Below are positions 53,586 through 62,762 of a stretch of DNA of 64,000 nt, piece by piece. Numbering within the stretch: the stretch's first letter is position 1; every line of letters starts with the position of its first letter. Location: the NCBI GenBank assembly GCA_964493425.1, contig CAZBMW010000005.1, positions 62,001 to 126,000 on the forward strand, read 5' to 3'. Below the pieces are notes generated by a model that was given only the letters and a program-made list of their open reading frames with translations, was not told the origin of the DNA and did no database searches. The DNA is from CAYLMG01 sp964493425 (GTDB lineage: Bacteria > Planctomycetota > Phycisphaerae > Sedimentisphaerales > Anaerobacaceae). The translations under genes and the position numbers were made by a program.

Positions 53586-54386
53586 TTGGAAAGAGTTGTT
53601 TTTGCAAAGGGCTGGCAAGAGGTTTTTTCTGATAGTGGATACAAGACCTTCAACTCCTTTTTCAAATACAACAGCGGCGAAATAATAAATGAAAAAGGCA
53701 AGAGAAATGTGCAAAGCCTGACAATCAGAAGACATGGAGTTGCTACAACAGTTTTCGTTAAGCGTTTTAATTATCCTCACTTTAAGGATTTAGTCGGTTC
53801 ATATATTACTTTGGGCAGGATTCTTTCACAGGCCGCTATGGAATGGGAGAATGCGAATTTTCTCTTAAGCAAAGATATAGGAACATATAAGCCGGTCTGC
53901 TTCGGTGAAAAGACGATATTAGGTATTGAGAGAAAATCTTTTTTTGTGAGCGAAAGAATAGAGGGGCAGTGCCTTACGGATTTTGTCGGCGAGAACTGGA
54001 GTAAAATAAGCCGGCAGCAGAAAGAGGAGCTGATGGCTGAGCTCGGCAGGTTCGTTCGAAAGATTCACGATGCAGGGATAAATTTTCCTGATTTGTACGT
54101 TTGGCACATATACTTGAACGATAATCGGCAAAGCGGCAAAATCGATTTTTCAATTATTGACCTGCACAGGATGCAGCAGAATGTTACTGAACGTAAAAAA
54201 CAGATTCGTAATCTCGGCAGGTTTAAGTACAGCATGCTCGATAAATATTTCGACGAGTCACTTTATAAGATATTTATCGAATCGTATGCGGGAGTTGACC
54301 GGCTGGAAGATGTAGATGAGCTGGCAGCGAAGGTTATAAAATATTCACATATATTATTGGGCAAGAGAAATCAGAAGAAATATTAG
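53586..54386 (+). CDS. WaaP/RfaP-type lipopolysaccharide kinase
   Basis: 266 residues, TTG start with aaaggaaagg upstream. Kinase-like fold that phosphorylates LPS core heptose or Kdo. The Lys of the ATP site may be in TVFVKRFNYPHFKDL. The catalytic loop is INFPDLYVWHIYL (the D-L-Y-x-x-H-I form typical of WaaP), and the metal Asp is in FSIIDLHRM. The last residues are Lys-rich (GKRNQKKY). It probably phosphorylates the inner LPS core in the cytoplasm. The neighbouring YdjC-like gene is probably co-transcribed. Confidence 0.85.
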   Translation: MERVVFAKGWQEVFSDSGYKTFNSFFKYNSGEIINEKGKRNVQSLTIRRHGVATTVFVKRFNYPHFKDLVGSYITLGRILSQAAMEWENANFLLSKDIGTYKPVCFGEKTILGIERKSFFVSERIEGQCLTDFVGENWSKISRQQKEELMAELGRFVRKIHDAGINFPDLYVWHIYLNDNRQSGKIDFSIIDLHRMQQNVTERKKQIRNLGRFKYSMLDKYFDESLYKIFIESYAGVDRLEDVDELAAKVIKYSHILLGKRNQKKY

Positions 54387-54413
54387 CAGCAGCCGGGTTA
54401 AGTTAACGAGAGT

Positions 54414-55769
54414 CTAAGTTGAGCCAATCAACTTAATTATTTCTTCGAGGTCGTTAGGCACTTCTATCGGCGGGTTAGAGAATTTGCCTTCTTTGTCTTT
54501 GTGATAGTTTACGGTCAGATTCGGGTCTTTGAGCAGATGGCCGGTGAGGACGCAAGCTACTCTTTCGTCGTTTGCGATGACGCCGTCGGCTACGAGATGC
54601 CTTAGGCCGGCGATAGTGGCAGCTGAGGCCGGCTCGCAGCCAAGACCGTGTTTGCCGATAATTGCCTTCGCATCCTTTATTTCCTCGTCGGGAACGGCCA
54701 TTACCAGGCCGTTGCAGATGTCAATTGTGCGCAGGCATTTTTTGAGGTTTACAGGCCGAGAGATTTCAATGGCTGATGCTATAGTGTGCGGTGAGAAATT
54801 TTTCGCAGTCAGCTCAGCATAGTAATCGTCAATAATTTTCTGGTTGACAGAGCCGTCGTTCCAGATGAGCTTTTTAACGTTGACCAAATGCGTGAGTGTG
54901 TCGGCACCGGTCGAGTTGATGATTGCGATTCTCGGTATTTTTTTAATCAAGCCGAGCTCTTTTAGCTCGCCGAAAGCTTTGCCGAAGGCGCTCGAATTTC
55001 CGAGATTGCCGCCTGGCACGATAATCCAGTCGGGGACATCCCAGTTGAGGCCTTCGATGATTCTGTACATAATTGTCTTCTGTCCCTCAAGTCGGAAAGG
55101 ATTGAGAGAATTTAACAGGTATAGTCCAAGCTCGGTGCAAACATCCTGAACATGCTTCATACAATCATCGAAGTCACCGAGTATCTGAAAGGTCTTTGCG
55201 CCGTAATCCATAGCCTGGCTGAGCTTGCCGAAAGCGATTCTTCCGGAGCCGATGAAGACGATGGATTTCAGGCCGCAATGATGGCCGTATAGTGTCATAG
55301 ATGCCGACGTGTTTCCCGTTGATGCGCAGGCACAGGTTTTCGCATTTGTCATCATAGCGTGGCTGAAAGCAGCGGACATTCCGTTGTCCTTGAAAGAGCC
55401 GGAAGGATTGAGTCCTTCGTATTCGAGGAATAGACAGCCGGGCTTCATATTAACGTATTTCGCGACGCCATCGTTTTGCTGCAAGATTGTCTGGCCTTCA
55501 CCGATTGTTACCCTGTATTTGTCGTCGCAGAAGTCTAGCAGCTCTCTGAACCGCCAGACGCCTGAAAAATCGAGCGGATTGCTTCTGGTGGCCCACCGCT
55601 TTGCGAATTCGGACATTTTTTTTGGAACCTGGATCCTGTCCCAGTTGTATTTTGCATCGAGCAACTCGCCGCATTTTGGGCATTTAAAAAGCACTTCTGA
55701 AACGTCGAACTCGGCGCCGCAATCGGGATTGATACACTTCTGATAGGCTTTGTCAACCTGGGTTTTCAT
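54414..55769 (-). CDS. thrC: Threonine synthase (zinc-ribbon type)
   Basis: 451 residues from the ATG at 55769 (TTG 5 codons earlier is open). PLP enzyme converting O-phosphohomoserine to threonine. An N-terminal zinc ribbon (CINPDCGAEFD and FKCPKCGELL) precedes the fold type II core. The PLP Lys is in GLNPSGSFKDNGMSAAF. CACASTGNTSASMT, VPGGNLGNSSAFGKA and GHGLGCEPASAATIAGL are the cofactor-binding loops. The zinc-ribbon form is the archaeal and thermophile type. It stands alone on the minus strand. Confidence 0.93.
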   Translation of the reverse strand: MKTQVDKAYQKCINPDCGAEFDVSEVLFKCPKCGELLDAKYNWDRIQVPKKMSEFAKRWATRSNPLDFSGVWRFRELLDFCDDKYRVTIGEGQTILQQNDGVAKYVNMKPGCLFLEYEGLNPSGSFKDNGMSAAFSHAMMTNAKTCACASTGNTSASMTLYGHHCGLKSIVFIGSGRIAFGKLSQAMDYGAKTFQILGDFDDCMKHVQDVCTELGLYLLNSLNPFRLEGQKTIMYRIIEGLNWDVPDWIIVPGGNLGNSSAFGKAFGELKELGLIKKIPRIAIINSTGADTLTHLVNVKKLIWNDGSVNQKIIDDYYAELTAKNFSPHTIASAIEISRPVNLKKCLRTIDICNGLVMAVPDEEIKDAKAIIGKHGLGCEPASAATIAGLRHLVADGVIANDERVACVLTGHLLKDPNLTVNYHKDKEGKFSNPPIEVPNDLEEIIKLIGST

Positions 55770-55920
55770 TCGTAAATTTCGCAAATTAAAGAAGTTACCA
55801 TCTCATTTTAATAATTCGGGTATATATAAAGCTTACTTAAGTAATAGAAACCAGTTATTCTAACAAAAAATTGATTTTTGTTAAACGAAAATATGTCTGA
55901 GCAGGCTTGAAATTGATGAA

Positions 55921-56682
55921 TTATACCTGCCGGGCCGCCTGCGAGTTAACCTTTTGTACAAGCTCGGGCAGCTCAGAAAGGCGGGTTATTTTGGGGACCG
56001 CCTTCGGGATTTTTTTGCCTGCGTTGGTATAGGCGGATTTGAGCACGGTCCTCATGCCGGCTTTGAGAGCGGGTTTTATATCGGTGGAGATAAGGTCGCC
56101 AACGAAAAGGATATTCTGCGGTAGCTGGCCGATTCTTTCAGCGGCGGATTTGAAAATACGGACATCGGGTTTTCGGAATTTGAATTGATAAGAATACAAT
56201 CGGACAGCAAAAAAATCGAGAATGCTGAATTGCCTGAGATGTTTTTCGAGTGAGCTGCTGTGAATGAAGGTGTTCGAAAGTATTCCGAGTTTGAGGTTAA
56301 GGTTTACAAGCGCGGTCAGTGTCTGGATTATATTGGATTCTACTTTAGCGAGTTTGCTTAAAGGCTCGTACCAGAGCCAGGCGAGGTGCTGCCATTGAGA
56401 GTCGCTGAGCTTTAATTTACTGTTGACTTTTTTTAGCAGGGAAAATGCATCGAAATCTTTTTTTATTATGTTAGAGAGCACGTAATGAATTCTCATATGA
56501 AAGAGATTTTTGAAGCAGTATCGTCTGAAGTTTCCTACGGGCTGGCTGAGATTTTTCAGGAAGGTGTAGGAAAGCGTGGCACTTTGTTGAAAAAGCTTTG
56601 CAGTATTGACCCTGCCGAAGGTTAAGAGAGTTTCACCGAGGTCAAAGAAGACGGCTTTTATTTTATAATCGTTTTTGTGCAT
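55921..56682 (-). CDS. HAD-superfamily hydrolase
   Basis: 253 residues. Haloacid dehalogenase-like fold with motif I AVFFDLGETLLTF (nucleophile Asp; the +2 position is Gly instead of Asp, as in several HAD subfamilies), motif II LGILSNTFIHSS, motif III KFRKPDVRIFKSA (Lys) and motif IV LFVGDLISTDIKPALKAG (Asp pair). A helical cap of about 90 residues lies between motifs I and II. It may act on a small phosphorylated metabolite or be inactive as a phosphatase. It is divergent from the ComF-like gene. Confidence 0.85.
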   Translation of the reverse strand: MHKNDYKIKAVFFDLGETLLTFGRVNTAKLFQQSATLSYTFLKNLSQPVGNFRRYCFKNLFHMRIHYVLSNIIKKDFDAFSLLKKVNSKLKLSDSQWQHLAWLWYEPLSKLAKVESNIIQTLTALVNLNLKLGILSNTFIHSSSLEKHLRQFSILDFFAVRLYSYQFKFRKPDVRIFKSAAERIGQLPQNILFVGDLISTDIKPALKAGMRTVLKSAYTNAGKKIPKAVPKITRLSELPELVQKVNSQAARQV

Positions 56683-56746
56683 TGTCGTAATAGTAATAAA
56701 AATGGTTTATCAGACAAGTAAAAAAGAATATAATAAAAGGAAATTA

Positions 56747-57550
56747 GTGTTTGTCGGAGGTTTTGTTGGTGTTGTGAATAAATTGGATTCTGGACAAAAG
56801 GGCGGCTGCCTGTCGAAATGGTTTGTATCAATTGGAGACGGAATCGGCCATCTTTTCTGGCCGGCTGTTTGTACTAACTGCGGGCGAATTATCGGTGCCG
56901 GAGAGAAACAGCTTTGTAAAAAGTGCTGCGAGGCTCTTGTCTCTACGAGCGGGTCTGACTACTGCAGACGGTGCGGCAGAGATGTAAGCAGGTACGCTAT
57001 GATTGACGGGGCGTGCCCTTTGTGCGAGAACGAGGCGATTTTTTTCGATGGCATCGCTCGCAGCGGCGTTTATGACAGCAGCCTCAGGGAGATGATACTT
57101 TCGTTTAAGAACGGCAGAGACGAACTTGGAGAGGTGGTCGGTTTTCTGGCAAACAGCGCTCTTGAAGGCAGCGATTTCTTCGAAAAAATTGATTTTTTTA
57201 TTCCAGTTCCACTGCACTGGTCTCGAAGGCTTTCGCGTGGTTATAACCAGTCTTTGATCCTGGCCAGGCATTTAAAACATCCGACGGCGAAGATATGTAC
57301 AGAGCTTGTCCGGGTTCGCCGTACGAGGACACAGGCCTCTATGGTTACAGCCATACGGCGAGAAAAGAATGTTGCAGGAGCATTTGCGGTGCGTGCCGGA
57401 CACAGACTCGGCGGCAGCAGTGTATGCCTCGTTGACGATATAAAGACGACAGGCGCGACACTCAACGAATGTTCAAGGGTATTGAAAGAGGCCGGTGTCT
57501 CGAAGGTTTCTGCGCTGGTTTTAGGCGTTGCAGGACAGGATGGGATTTGA
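56747..57550 (+). CDS. ComF family protein (phosphoribosyltransferase-like, with zinc fingers)
   Basis: 267 residues from the GTG at 56747, which has aaggaaa 6 bp upstream; the frame opens 24 codons earlier but overlaps the divergent gene. It has an N-terminal double zinc motif (VCTNCGR, LCKKCCEAL, YCRRCGRD, CPLCENE). Then there is a phosphoribosyltransferase-like domain: DFFIPVPLHWSRRLSRGYNQ, LVRVRRTRTQASM and the PRPP loop VCLVDDIKTTGATLNEC. ComF proteins are linked to DNA uptake and purine salvage-like folds. Their precise activity is unknown. Confidence 0.88.
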   Translation: MFVGGFVGVVNKLDSGQKGGCLSKWFVSIGDGIGHLFWPAVCTNCGRIIGAGEKQLCKKCCEALVSTSGSDYCRRCGRDVSRYAMIDGACPLCENEAIFFDGIARSGVYDSSLREMILSFKNGRDELGEVVGFLANSALEGSDFFEKIDFFIPVPLHWSRRLSRGYNQSLILARHLKHPTAKICTELVRVRRTRTQASMVTAIRREKNVAGAFAVRAGHRLGGSSVCLVDDIKTTGATLNECSRVLKEAGVSKVSALVLGVAGQDGI

Positions 57551-57581
57551 TATATCATCGGCGGCGAAATGAGTTTTTGGA

Positions 57582-58418
57582 TTATTGCAGAAGACGGGCT
57601 GGGTCGTCTTCGGGGCTGTATCTGATATCAGAGTCAATAGGCAGGATATTCCTGGAATAAAGGTAACGAAGCAATTGCCTTCGTAAGTATCTGAACGGTC
57701 TGGTGAGCGAACGGTGCACAGAGATAAGTTTGATTTTTGAATGAGATATATTTTTTTCCTGCGGAGTTAACAGTTGCGGTTTCAGCTTTCTTTTATGTTT
57801 GAAAAGATGATAGAGGTCTGCTTTTTTAGCGCAGTTCCAGAGATATTCGGCGAATGATTTTCCGAAGGAGGGATTTTTGTTCATATAAAGTGCGATTTGG
57901 AAATCGATAAGATAGGGTAGGCCGTCTTCGCCGACGATGATGTTGCCGCGCTTGTTCATATCGAGATAGGCAATTCCGAGGCCGTGTATTCTGTTGAGCA
58001 GCTCAAGCAGATTGTCAAAGAAATCATCGGGCAGATTTTTTGATTCAGAAAGAGAGCAGCCTTCGATATATTCGTAGATAAAACCCGTATCGCCGTATGT
58101 TGACAGCAGTTTTGGAACCTGAGAGATGCTCTGGAGTCGGCGTAAATTTTCTATTTCGTAATTGCAAAGGCTTTTTCCGAGCCAGGTCATCGGCAGGCCG
58201 AGAAAATGCTGCTGCCTGTACATTTTCAATACGATTTTGAATAGTGTTCTTTTGTCTGTTCTTTTTTTTCGCCTTGCGAGCCGATAGAGGGCTGTAGCGG
58301 CAAAGAAATCGTGCTTTAGGATTTTGGATAGAAGGTAAGAGTTTTTTTCGAATATTATTGTTCGGGGCAGCTTTTTCCCCCCGCAGGCGTAAAGTTGATA
58401 TCCGATAGCCTTGCGCAT
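57582..58418 (-). CDS. Kinase-like protein, Kdo/LPS kinase (RIO/KdkA-like) type
   Basis: 278 residues. Divergent protein-kinase fold. FLGLPMTWLGKSLCNYEIE leads to the region with GFIYEYIEGCSL. The catalytic loop is GIAYLDMNKRGNIIV (an HRD-like D with Asn following), and the metal-binding motif is YLIDFQIAL in place of DFG. The N-terminus is basic (KAIGYQLYACGGKKLPR). This layout fits the LPS-kinase branch (PF06293 and relatives). Together with the WaaP-like gene at 53586 it suggests phosphorylated LPS core, or one of them acts on another envelope glycan. It converges with the ComF-like gene. Confidence 0.75.
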   Translation of the reverse strand: MRKAIGYQLYACGGKKLPRTIIFEKNSYLLSKILKHDFFAATALYRLARRKKRTDKRTLFKIVLKMYRQQHFLGLPMTWLGKSLCNYEIENLRRLQSISQVPKLLSTYGDTGFIYEYIEGCSLSESKNLPDDFFDNLLELLNRIHGLGIAYLDMNKRGNIIVGEDGLPYLIDFQIALYMNKNPSFGKSFAEYLWNCAKKADLYHLFKHKRKLKPQLLTPQEKNISHSKIKLISVHRSLTRPFRYLRRQLLRYLYSRNILPIDSDIRYSPEDDPARLLQ

Positions 58419-58497
58419 TTTTATTTTCCAGCGAAAAACAAAAAAATTAGCGGTCGTTTTACACTTTTTCGCTTTTTACAGAAAATAAATCAGCAGC

Positions 58498-59274
58498 TCA
58501 AAGATTTTCATATTTAATAACAGCTTTATATAAGCCGTTTATTCTTTGCCCGTCAACGATAATCGGGGAATAATTTTCGTTCCTCGGCTGAAGCCGGATT
58601 TTGTTGTCCGGCTCGAAAAAGACCCTTTTAAATGTGGTTTCGTGCGGAGTCGTGAATCTGACAAAGCAGTCGTCGCCGTTGCTTACTTCTGCATCCGGCG
58701 AGAATATCACAATATCGCCTTCCTTGAACTTTGGTTCCATAGAATCGCCTACAACGCGTACGGCAAAGGCATTGGGGTCGTGCAGGCCCGGGCAGCGGAC
58801 GTAATCATCTGCTACGCCGACAGGATAGTCCAAATCATCAAAGTCGTTCGGGTAGCCTGCTGCGACTTTGTTTATGACAGGTACCATTCTTCCTGCGGCC
58901 AGGGCGGATTGCTGCTGCTCAATATTGAGGTTGCTTTCCGAAAGAAGCCTGTCAATCTGGTCAATGTCGGATTTTTTCTGAATAAGATTTTTGATGAACT
59001 GTCGCCATTTTTTATTTTCAGCCTCAGCGGACTCATAGCCGCTGCGAATATCGGAGGGCATTTTTTCCATATGCGCGATGTGTATGAGCAGGCCCGGTTC
59101 GAAGTCGAGAAGCTTTTCGAGCTTTCTAAGAAGCTCGTCACCCGGAGGGTTTTTGACCCTTCCCGTCTCGATGGTGGACAGGTATGGTTTTGAGAATCCG
59201 ACTCTGCTGCTGACCTCGTCAAGTGTCAGTTTTAGCTGTTCCCGTTTTTGTCTTATTATTCTGCCTAACGACAT
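58498..59274 (-). CDS. XRE-family regulator with S24 (LexA-like) autopeptidase domain
   Basis: 258 residues. An N-terminal helix-turn-helix (GRIIRQKREQLKLTLDEVSS and GFSKPYLSTIETG, residues 4-50) binds DNA. The C-terminal peptidase S24 domain has the Ala-Gly cleavage-type site in VAAGYPND, the Ser in RVVGDSMEPKFKEGD and the Lys in TTFKRVFFE, so the self-cleaving dyad looks complete. Such CI/LexA-like repressors respond to RecA-ssDNA or another inducer. Targets are unknown. An alanine-rich linker with NIEQQQSALAAG joins the domains. It is upstream of mntP on the same strand. Confidence 0.87.
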   Translation of the reverse strand: MSLGRIIRQKREQLKLTLDEVSSRVGFSKPYLSTIETGRVKNPPGDELLRKLEKLLDFEPGLLIHIAHMEKMPSDIRSGYESAEAENKKWRQFIKNLIQKKSDIDQIDRLLSESNLNIEQQQSALAAGRMVPVINKVAAGYPNDFDDLDYPVGVADDYVRCPGLHDPNAFAVRVVGDSMEPKFKEGDIVIFSPDAEVSNGDDCFVRFTTPHETTFKRVFFEPDNKIRLQPRNENYSPIIVDGQRINGLYKAVIKYENL

Positions 59275-59339
59275 AACTTGAATTTTAGCGTAATTATTTC
59301 GGATTTCAATAGTCAGTTAGGTAAGTAATTAACGAAATT

Positions 59340-59903
59340 TCACAAAAAAATCAAGTGTTGTATAAGAATTTTCAGCCCTATAGCGATAATCACCATTCCA
59401 CCGATAGCTTCGATTCTGCTTTCGAAGAAGTGGCCGAGCCTGCTGCCTGCAAAGACGCCGATGTATGAAAGCAGAAAGGTTATAAATCCGATAATTATCG
59501 CTGCGGTTATGACCGAAGAGGTAATGATTGAGAGTGTGAAGCCGACAGCGAGGGCATCGATGCTGGTGGCGACGGACAGGGCAATCAAAATGAGAAAATT
59601 GCCTGGGTCTAAGCTCCGGCTGGCGGTTTTTATTTTGAAGGATTCATAAATCATTTTTGTTCCGACAGCCGTTAACAGTGCAAAAGCGAGCCAGTGGTCG
59701 AATCTCTGGATATATTTGCTGACGGTCAGAGCGGCTGAGCAGCCTATCAGCGGCATTACCGCCTGGAAGGTTCCGAAGAACAGGGCAATTCGGAGGGCAT
59801 GTTTTATTTTCAATTTTTTGTAGATTGCGCCGCTGGCAATAGAAACAGCGAAGGCGTCCATTGCCAGGCCGAGCGCTATGATAGTGACAGTGATAAGCTC
59901 CAT
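59340..59903 (-). CDS. mntP: MntP family manganese efflux pump
   Basis: 187 residues with six membrane helices. Exports Mn(II) to prevent overload. The repeated half motifs are visible: IIALGLAMDAFAVSIASGA in the first half and ALSVATSIDALAVGFTLSI in the second, each with the Asp needed for metal passage. The length is the usual one. I found no Mn-responsive yybP-type riboswitch in its short upstream gap (59904-59954). It lies between an S24 regulator and the secreted zinc-motif protein. Confidence 0.92.
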   Translation of the reverse strand: MELITVTIIALGLAMDAFAVSIASGAIYKKLKIKHALRIALFFGTFQAVMPLIGCSAALTVSKYIQRFDHWLAFALLTAVGTKMIYESFKIKTASRSLDPGNFLILIALSVATSIDALAVGFTLSIITSSVITAAIIIGFITFLLSYIGVFAGSRLGHFFESRIEAIGGMVIIAIGLKILIQHLIFL

Positions 59904-59954
59904 AGTCTAATTAATTATTCCAATGTCACTGGGTATAAGAAAGAGCGTTTATAT

Positions 59955-60773
59955 TTATGGTTTACATTTTTTACAGGGTTTTTTACCAGCCTGTATGGCC
60001 TCTTCTCTGGTTTTGTACTCGATTCGGTTTTTGGGCAGTATTCTATCGACCCAGGAACAGTCGGGCCTGTGGAAGACCGAGCTGTTTTTGGAGGCGATAT
60101 AGACCTGCTCAACTTTTTCTTTTTCAACAGGTGTTTTTGGTGTCTCTTTCGGTGTTTCGGCTGGCAACTGCTGCGTTGCCTGCGGCAGAATGTTATTATA
60201 GTCGTTGACATCCATCAGGGGCGATATCGCAGAGTTTGCCTGCTTGAAGTCAGAGGCGAATTGCTCGATGTGTTTGTTAACGAGGCCGGTGATGGCTGTG
60301 AATTCGGCCTGCAGAGACGGGGCTTGTATAGTCTCCGCTTTTGTCCAGAGCTCGATTCGCAGGAAAGTCGAGAGGTTTCTTTCCAGGGTTACATCCGCAG
60401 AGAAGGAGGTTCGTATGTAAAGAACAGGCGGCCTTGCACGGTTGAGAACGATTCTGTCGACGTTGATTGTGAGCGTGGGAACATTCTGGTATCTCGCTGA
60501 GTAGCCTCGTTCAATCAAGGCTGCAATTTGGGCATCGGAGGAAGTGAGTCTTCGTTCGACCATTGCGCCGAGGTTTCTATATATCCATTCGTCTCTTCCG
60601 ACGAGAGCATTTTGGTATACGACCACGACACGAATCGCCTCGATTCCCACCAGAGCGGGATTGGGAAGTCCCGCTTCGGAAGCCTGTCTTGTGTCGGCTG
60701 CGCTTGAACCGAACAGATTGCTGCAGAGAAGCGATATAATTAATACTGGGAGAAGTGTTATTTTAGCTTTCAT
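59955..60773 (-). CDS. Exported protein with C-terminal Ada-type metal-binding motif
   Basis: 272 residues, of unknown function. A signal peptide (KITLLPVLIISLLCSNLFGSSAA) is followed by a mixed domain with IRVVVVYQNALVGRDEWIYR and TLTINVDRIVLNRARPPVLY, repeat-free and without a family I know. The last ~45 residues (VYIASKNSSVFHRPDCSWVD ... KKPCKKCKP) resemble the metal-binding segment of Ada proteins, here C-x3-C-type, probably binding zinc. A Pro/Thr/Glu-rich linker joins the parts. The N-terminal half resembles no transport component I know. Confidence 0.62.
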   Translation of the reverse strand: MKAKITLLPVLIISLLCSNLFGSSAADTRQASEAGLPNPALVGIEAIRVVVVYQNALVGRDEWIYRNLGAMVERRLTSSDAQIAALIERGYSARYQNVPTLTINVDRIVLNRARPPVLYIRTSFSADVTLERNLSTFLRIELWTKAETIQAPSLQAEFTAITGLVNKHIEQFASDFKQANSAISPLMDVNDYNNILPQATQQLPAETPKETPKTPVEKEKVEQVYIASKNSSVFHRPDCSWVDRILPKNRIEYKTREEAIQAGKKPCKKCKP

Positions 60774-60817
60774 ATTTCACTGCCCCTTTCTGTATACCTG
60801 AATTTATATCCGCAAAT

Positions 60818-61126
60818 TTACGCTATTAAAGCAAGGGCATCATCGACATTCATCCCTTTTTTTATTCCGATTGTTTCGCCTTTTTTATTTACTTTCGAGA
60901 TTTTTCTCTTGTTGAAGCGCTCGAGGGTGCCGATAGGATTTTCCGGTGAGCTTTCAACGAGTGCGGCGGCGACGTTATATTTCTGGCAGGCATCGATGTC
61001 TATAGCCGGACAGGCGAGAAAACCCTTTGGGCCTGTAACGAGCAGTATATTAAATTCGGACCATTTGACCTGCACGCCCTCAAGAAGGCCATTGGCGGTT
61101 TGAAATGTTTTTGTGTTAATCTGCAT
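60818..61126 (-). CDS. DUF1805 (YunC-like) protein
   Basis: 102 residues. Compact alpha/beta protein with VQVKWSEFNILLVTGPKGFLACPAI and IGIKKGMNVDDALALI at the end, matching my memory of DUF1805/YunC family proteins of unknown role. The Shine-Dalgarno site (tggagaac) is good. It stands 31 bp after the phosphomannomutase on the same strand, so co-transcription is likely. Confidence 0.7.
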   Translation of the reverse strand: MQINTKTFQTANGLLEGVQVKWSEFNILLVTGPKGFLACPAIDIDACQKYNVAAALVESSPENPIGTLERFNKRKISKVNKKGETIGIKKGMNVDDALALIA

Positions 61127-61157
61127 ATTTTGTTCTCCATCAGTTGTTAAAGCTTTG

Positions 61158-62528
61158 TCATACCGGTTTGCCGAGATGGTCGATTATTTCAGACAGTTTT
61201 TGACCGAGCATTTCTTTAGTTCTGGCTTCAATGTTCAGCCTAAGCAATGGTTCAGTATTGCTCGCTCGACAATTAAACCACCATTCCTTGAAGCGCACCG
61301 TTACTCCGTCGAGATGGTCGACCTGGCCGTTTTTGTATTTGTTTTCGAGCTCGTTCATTTTTGCTTTTTTGTCAGCGACTATGAAGTTTATCTCGCCGCT
61401 GCTGCGGTATCTTCTCAGCGGTTCGATGAGCCTGCTTAGAGGTACGTCTGTCTGGCTGACAATGTTGAGGATATGGATGAGGGTAATGACGGCCGAATCC
61501 GCGTAGAAGTTATCCTGAAAGTAGAAGTGTCCTGAGAGCTCGCCGCCGAACACGCCGTGCGAGTCCCGAAGGGCTTTTTTCATAAATGCGTGACCGACTC
61601 GTTCTCTTCGGGGTACTCCGCCGTACTTTAAGATTTCTTCGGGGACGACAAGGCTGCTTCTGATGTCGTAAACGATAACGGAGTTTGGTGACATTTTTAG
61701 AAAGTACGGTACCAACAGTGCGGTGATTAGGTCACAACTGATGTTTTTTGCATTTTCGTCCACCATCATCAACCTGTCGGCGTCGCCGTCGAAACAGATA
61801 CCGAAGTCGCATTGATTGTCCCTTACAGCCTGTTTCACTTCGGCGAGATTTTCCTCTACGAGCGGGTTCGGCTCGTGTTTGAAGTTGCCTTCATGCTCGA
61901 AATTCAGCCCGATTATCTCAATGGGTAAATCTTCAAAGACAAACGGTATTATTTTACCTGCCATTCCGTTTGATGCATCGATGGCGATTCTTAGTCTTCG
62001 CAGATTCGGGTTTAGAAACTTTAAGATATGTTTTCTGTAATCTTCTGCGAGGTCGAATTTTTCTACGGAGCCGGTCGGCCTCGCCTTTGTGTGCAACAGA
62101 GCCAGAGCAATGTGCTCGATGTCCCTGAGCCCGGTGTCAACACCGATTGGTTTTGCCTGCAGCCCCGAGATTTTGAAGCCATTGTAGGTTTCGGGGTTGT
62201 GTGAGGCGGTGACCTGGACGCCGCCGCAGGTGCCCAGATAATTGATTGCGAAATACATTTGCGGAGTGTCAATCAAGCCTATGTCGATTACGTTCGCTCC
62301 GGTTGAACTCATACCTTTTATAAGTGCATCAGCGAGCATCCTGCTGTGGCTTCTCATATCGTGCCCTACGCAGATGCTGTGACAGTTTGCCATACCTCTT
62401 TCATAACCCGTCAGCATTGAACGCAGAAACCGGGCAGATGCATAGCCGATTTTCCAGGCTGTGTCTTCGTCTATCTGCTCGCCGAAGACCCCCCTGATAT
62501 CATAGGCTTTGAAGATTGCCGGGTCCAT
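61158..62528 (-). CDS. Phosphomannomutase / phosphoglucomutase
   Basis: 456 residues of the alpha-D-phosphohexomutase family, interconverting hexose 6- and 1-phosphates for nucleotide-sugar supply. The N-terminus is FKAYDIRGVFGEQIDE. The phosphoserine is in VQVTASHNPETYNGFKIS, the metal loop is ICFDGDADRLMMVDE, and the sugar-binding loop is GGELSGHFYFQDNF. The phosphate-binding end is CRASNTEPLLRLNIEA. The order of the four domains is complete. It probably feeds surface glycan synthesis. Mannose versus glucose preference cannot be read reliably. Confidence 0.93.
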   Translation of the reverse strand: MDPAIFKAYDIRGVFGEQIDEDTAWKIGYASARFLRSMLTGYERGMANCHSICVGHDMRSHSRMLADALIKGMSSTGANVIDIGLIDTPQMYFAINYLGTCGGVQVTASHNPETYNGFKISGLQAKPIGVDTGLRDIEHIALALLHTKARPTGSVEKFDLAEDYRKHILKFLNPNLRRLRIAIDASNGMAGKIIPFVFEDLPIEIIGLNFEHEGNFKHEPNPLVEENLAEVKQAVRDNQCDFGICFDGDADRLMMVDENAKNISCDLITALLVPYFLKMSPNSVIVYDIRSSLVVPEEILKYGGVPRRERVGHAFMKKALRDSHGVFGGELSGHFYFQDNFYADSAVITLIHILNIVSQTDVPLSRLIEPLRRYRSSGEINFIVADKKAKMNELENKYKNGQVDHLDGVTVRFKEWWFNCRASNTEPLLRLNIEARTKEMLGQKLSEIIDHLGKPV

Positions 62529-62762
62529 TTGCTTACTCCTTTATTGTTATCGGCCAGCTTTAGGCTGAAATTAACCCTTAAAAGTCAAAGGCTGTGAACT
62601 CGATACTTTTTTAGGCTGCTTTTTACTGTGTATTTATACCGTTTGTTTCTGCAAAAGTCAATAAATGATAGCTTTCGCGGCAAATAAATTGATGTGTAAG
62701 TTTGGGAGATGGATAATATTGAAGATTCAGGGCAGAATTTAGGAGAAAATAAGAGCTATGAG

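Noticed and set aside
59904..59954. Possible manganese riboswitch before mntP
   Set aside because: The gap is only 51 bp and has none of the conserved yybP-ykoY elements.
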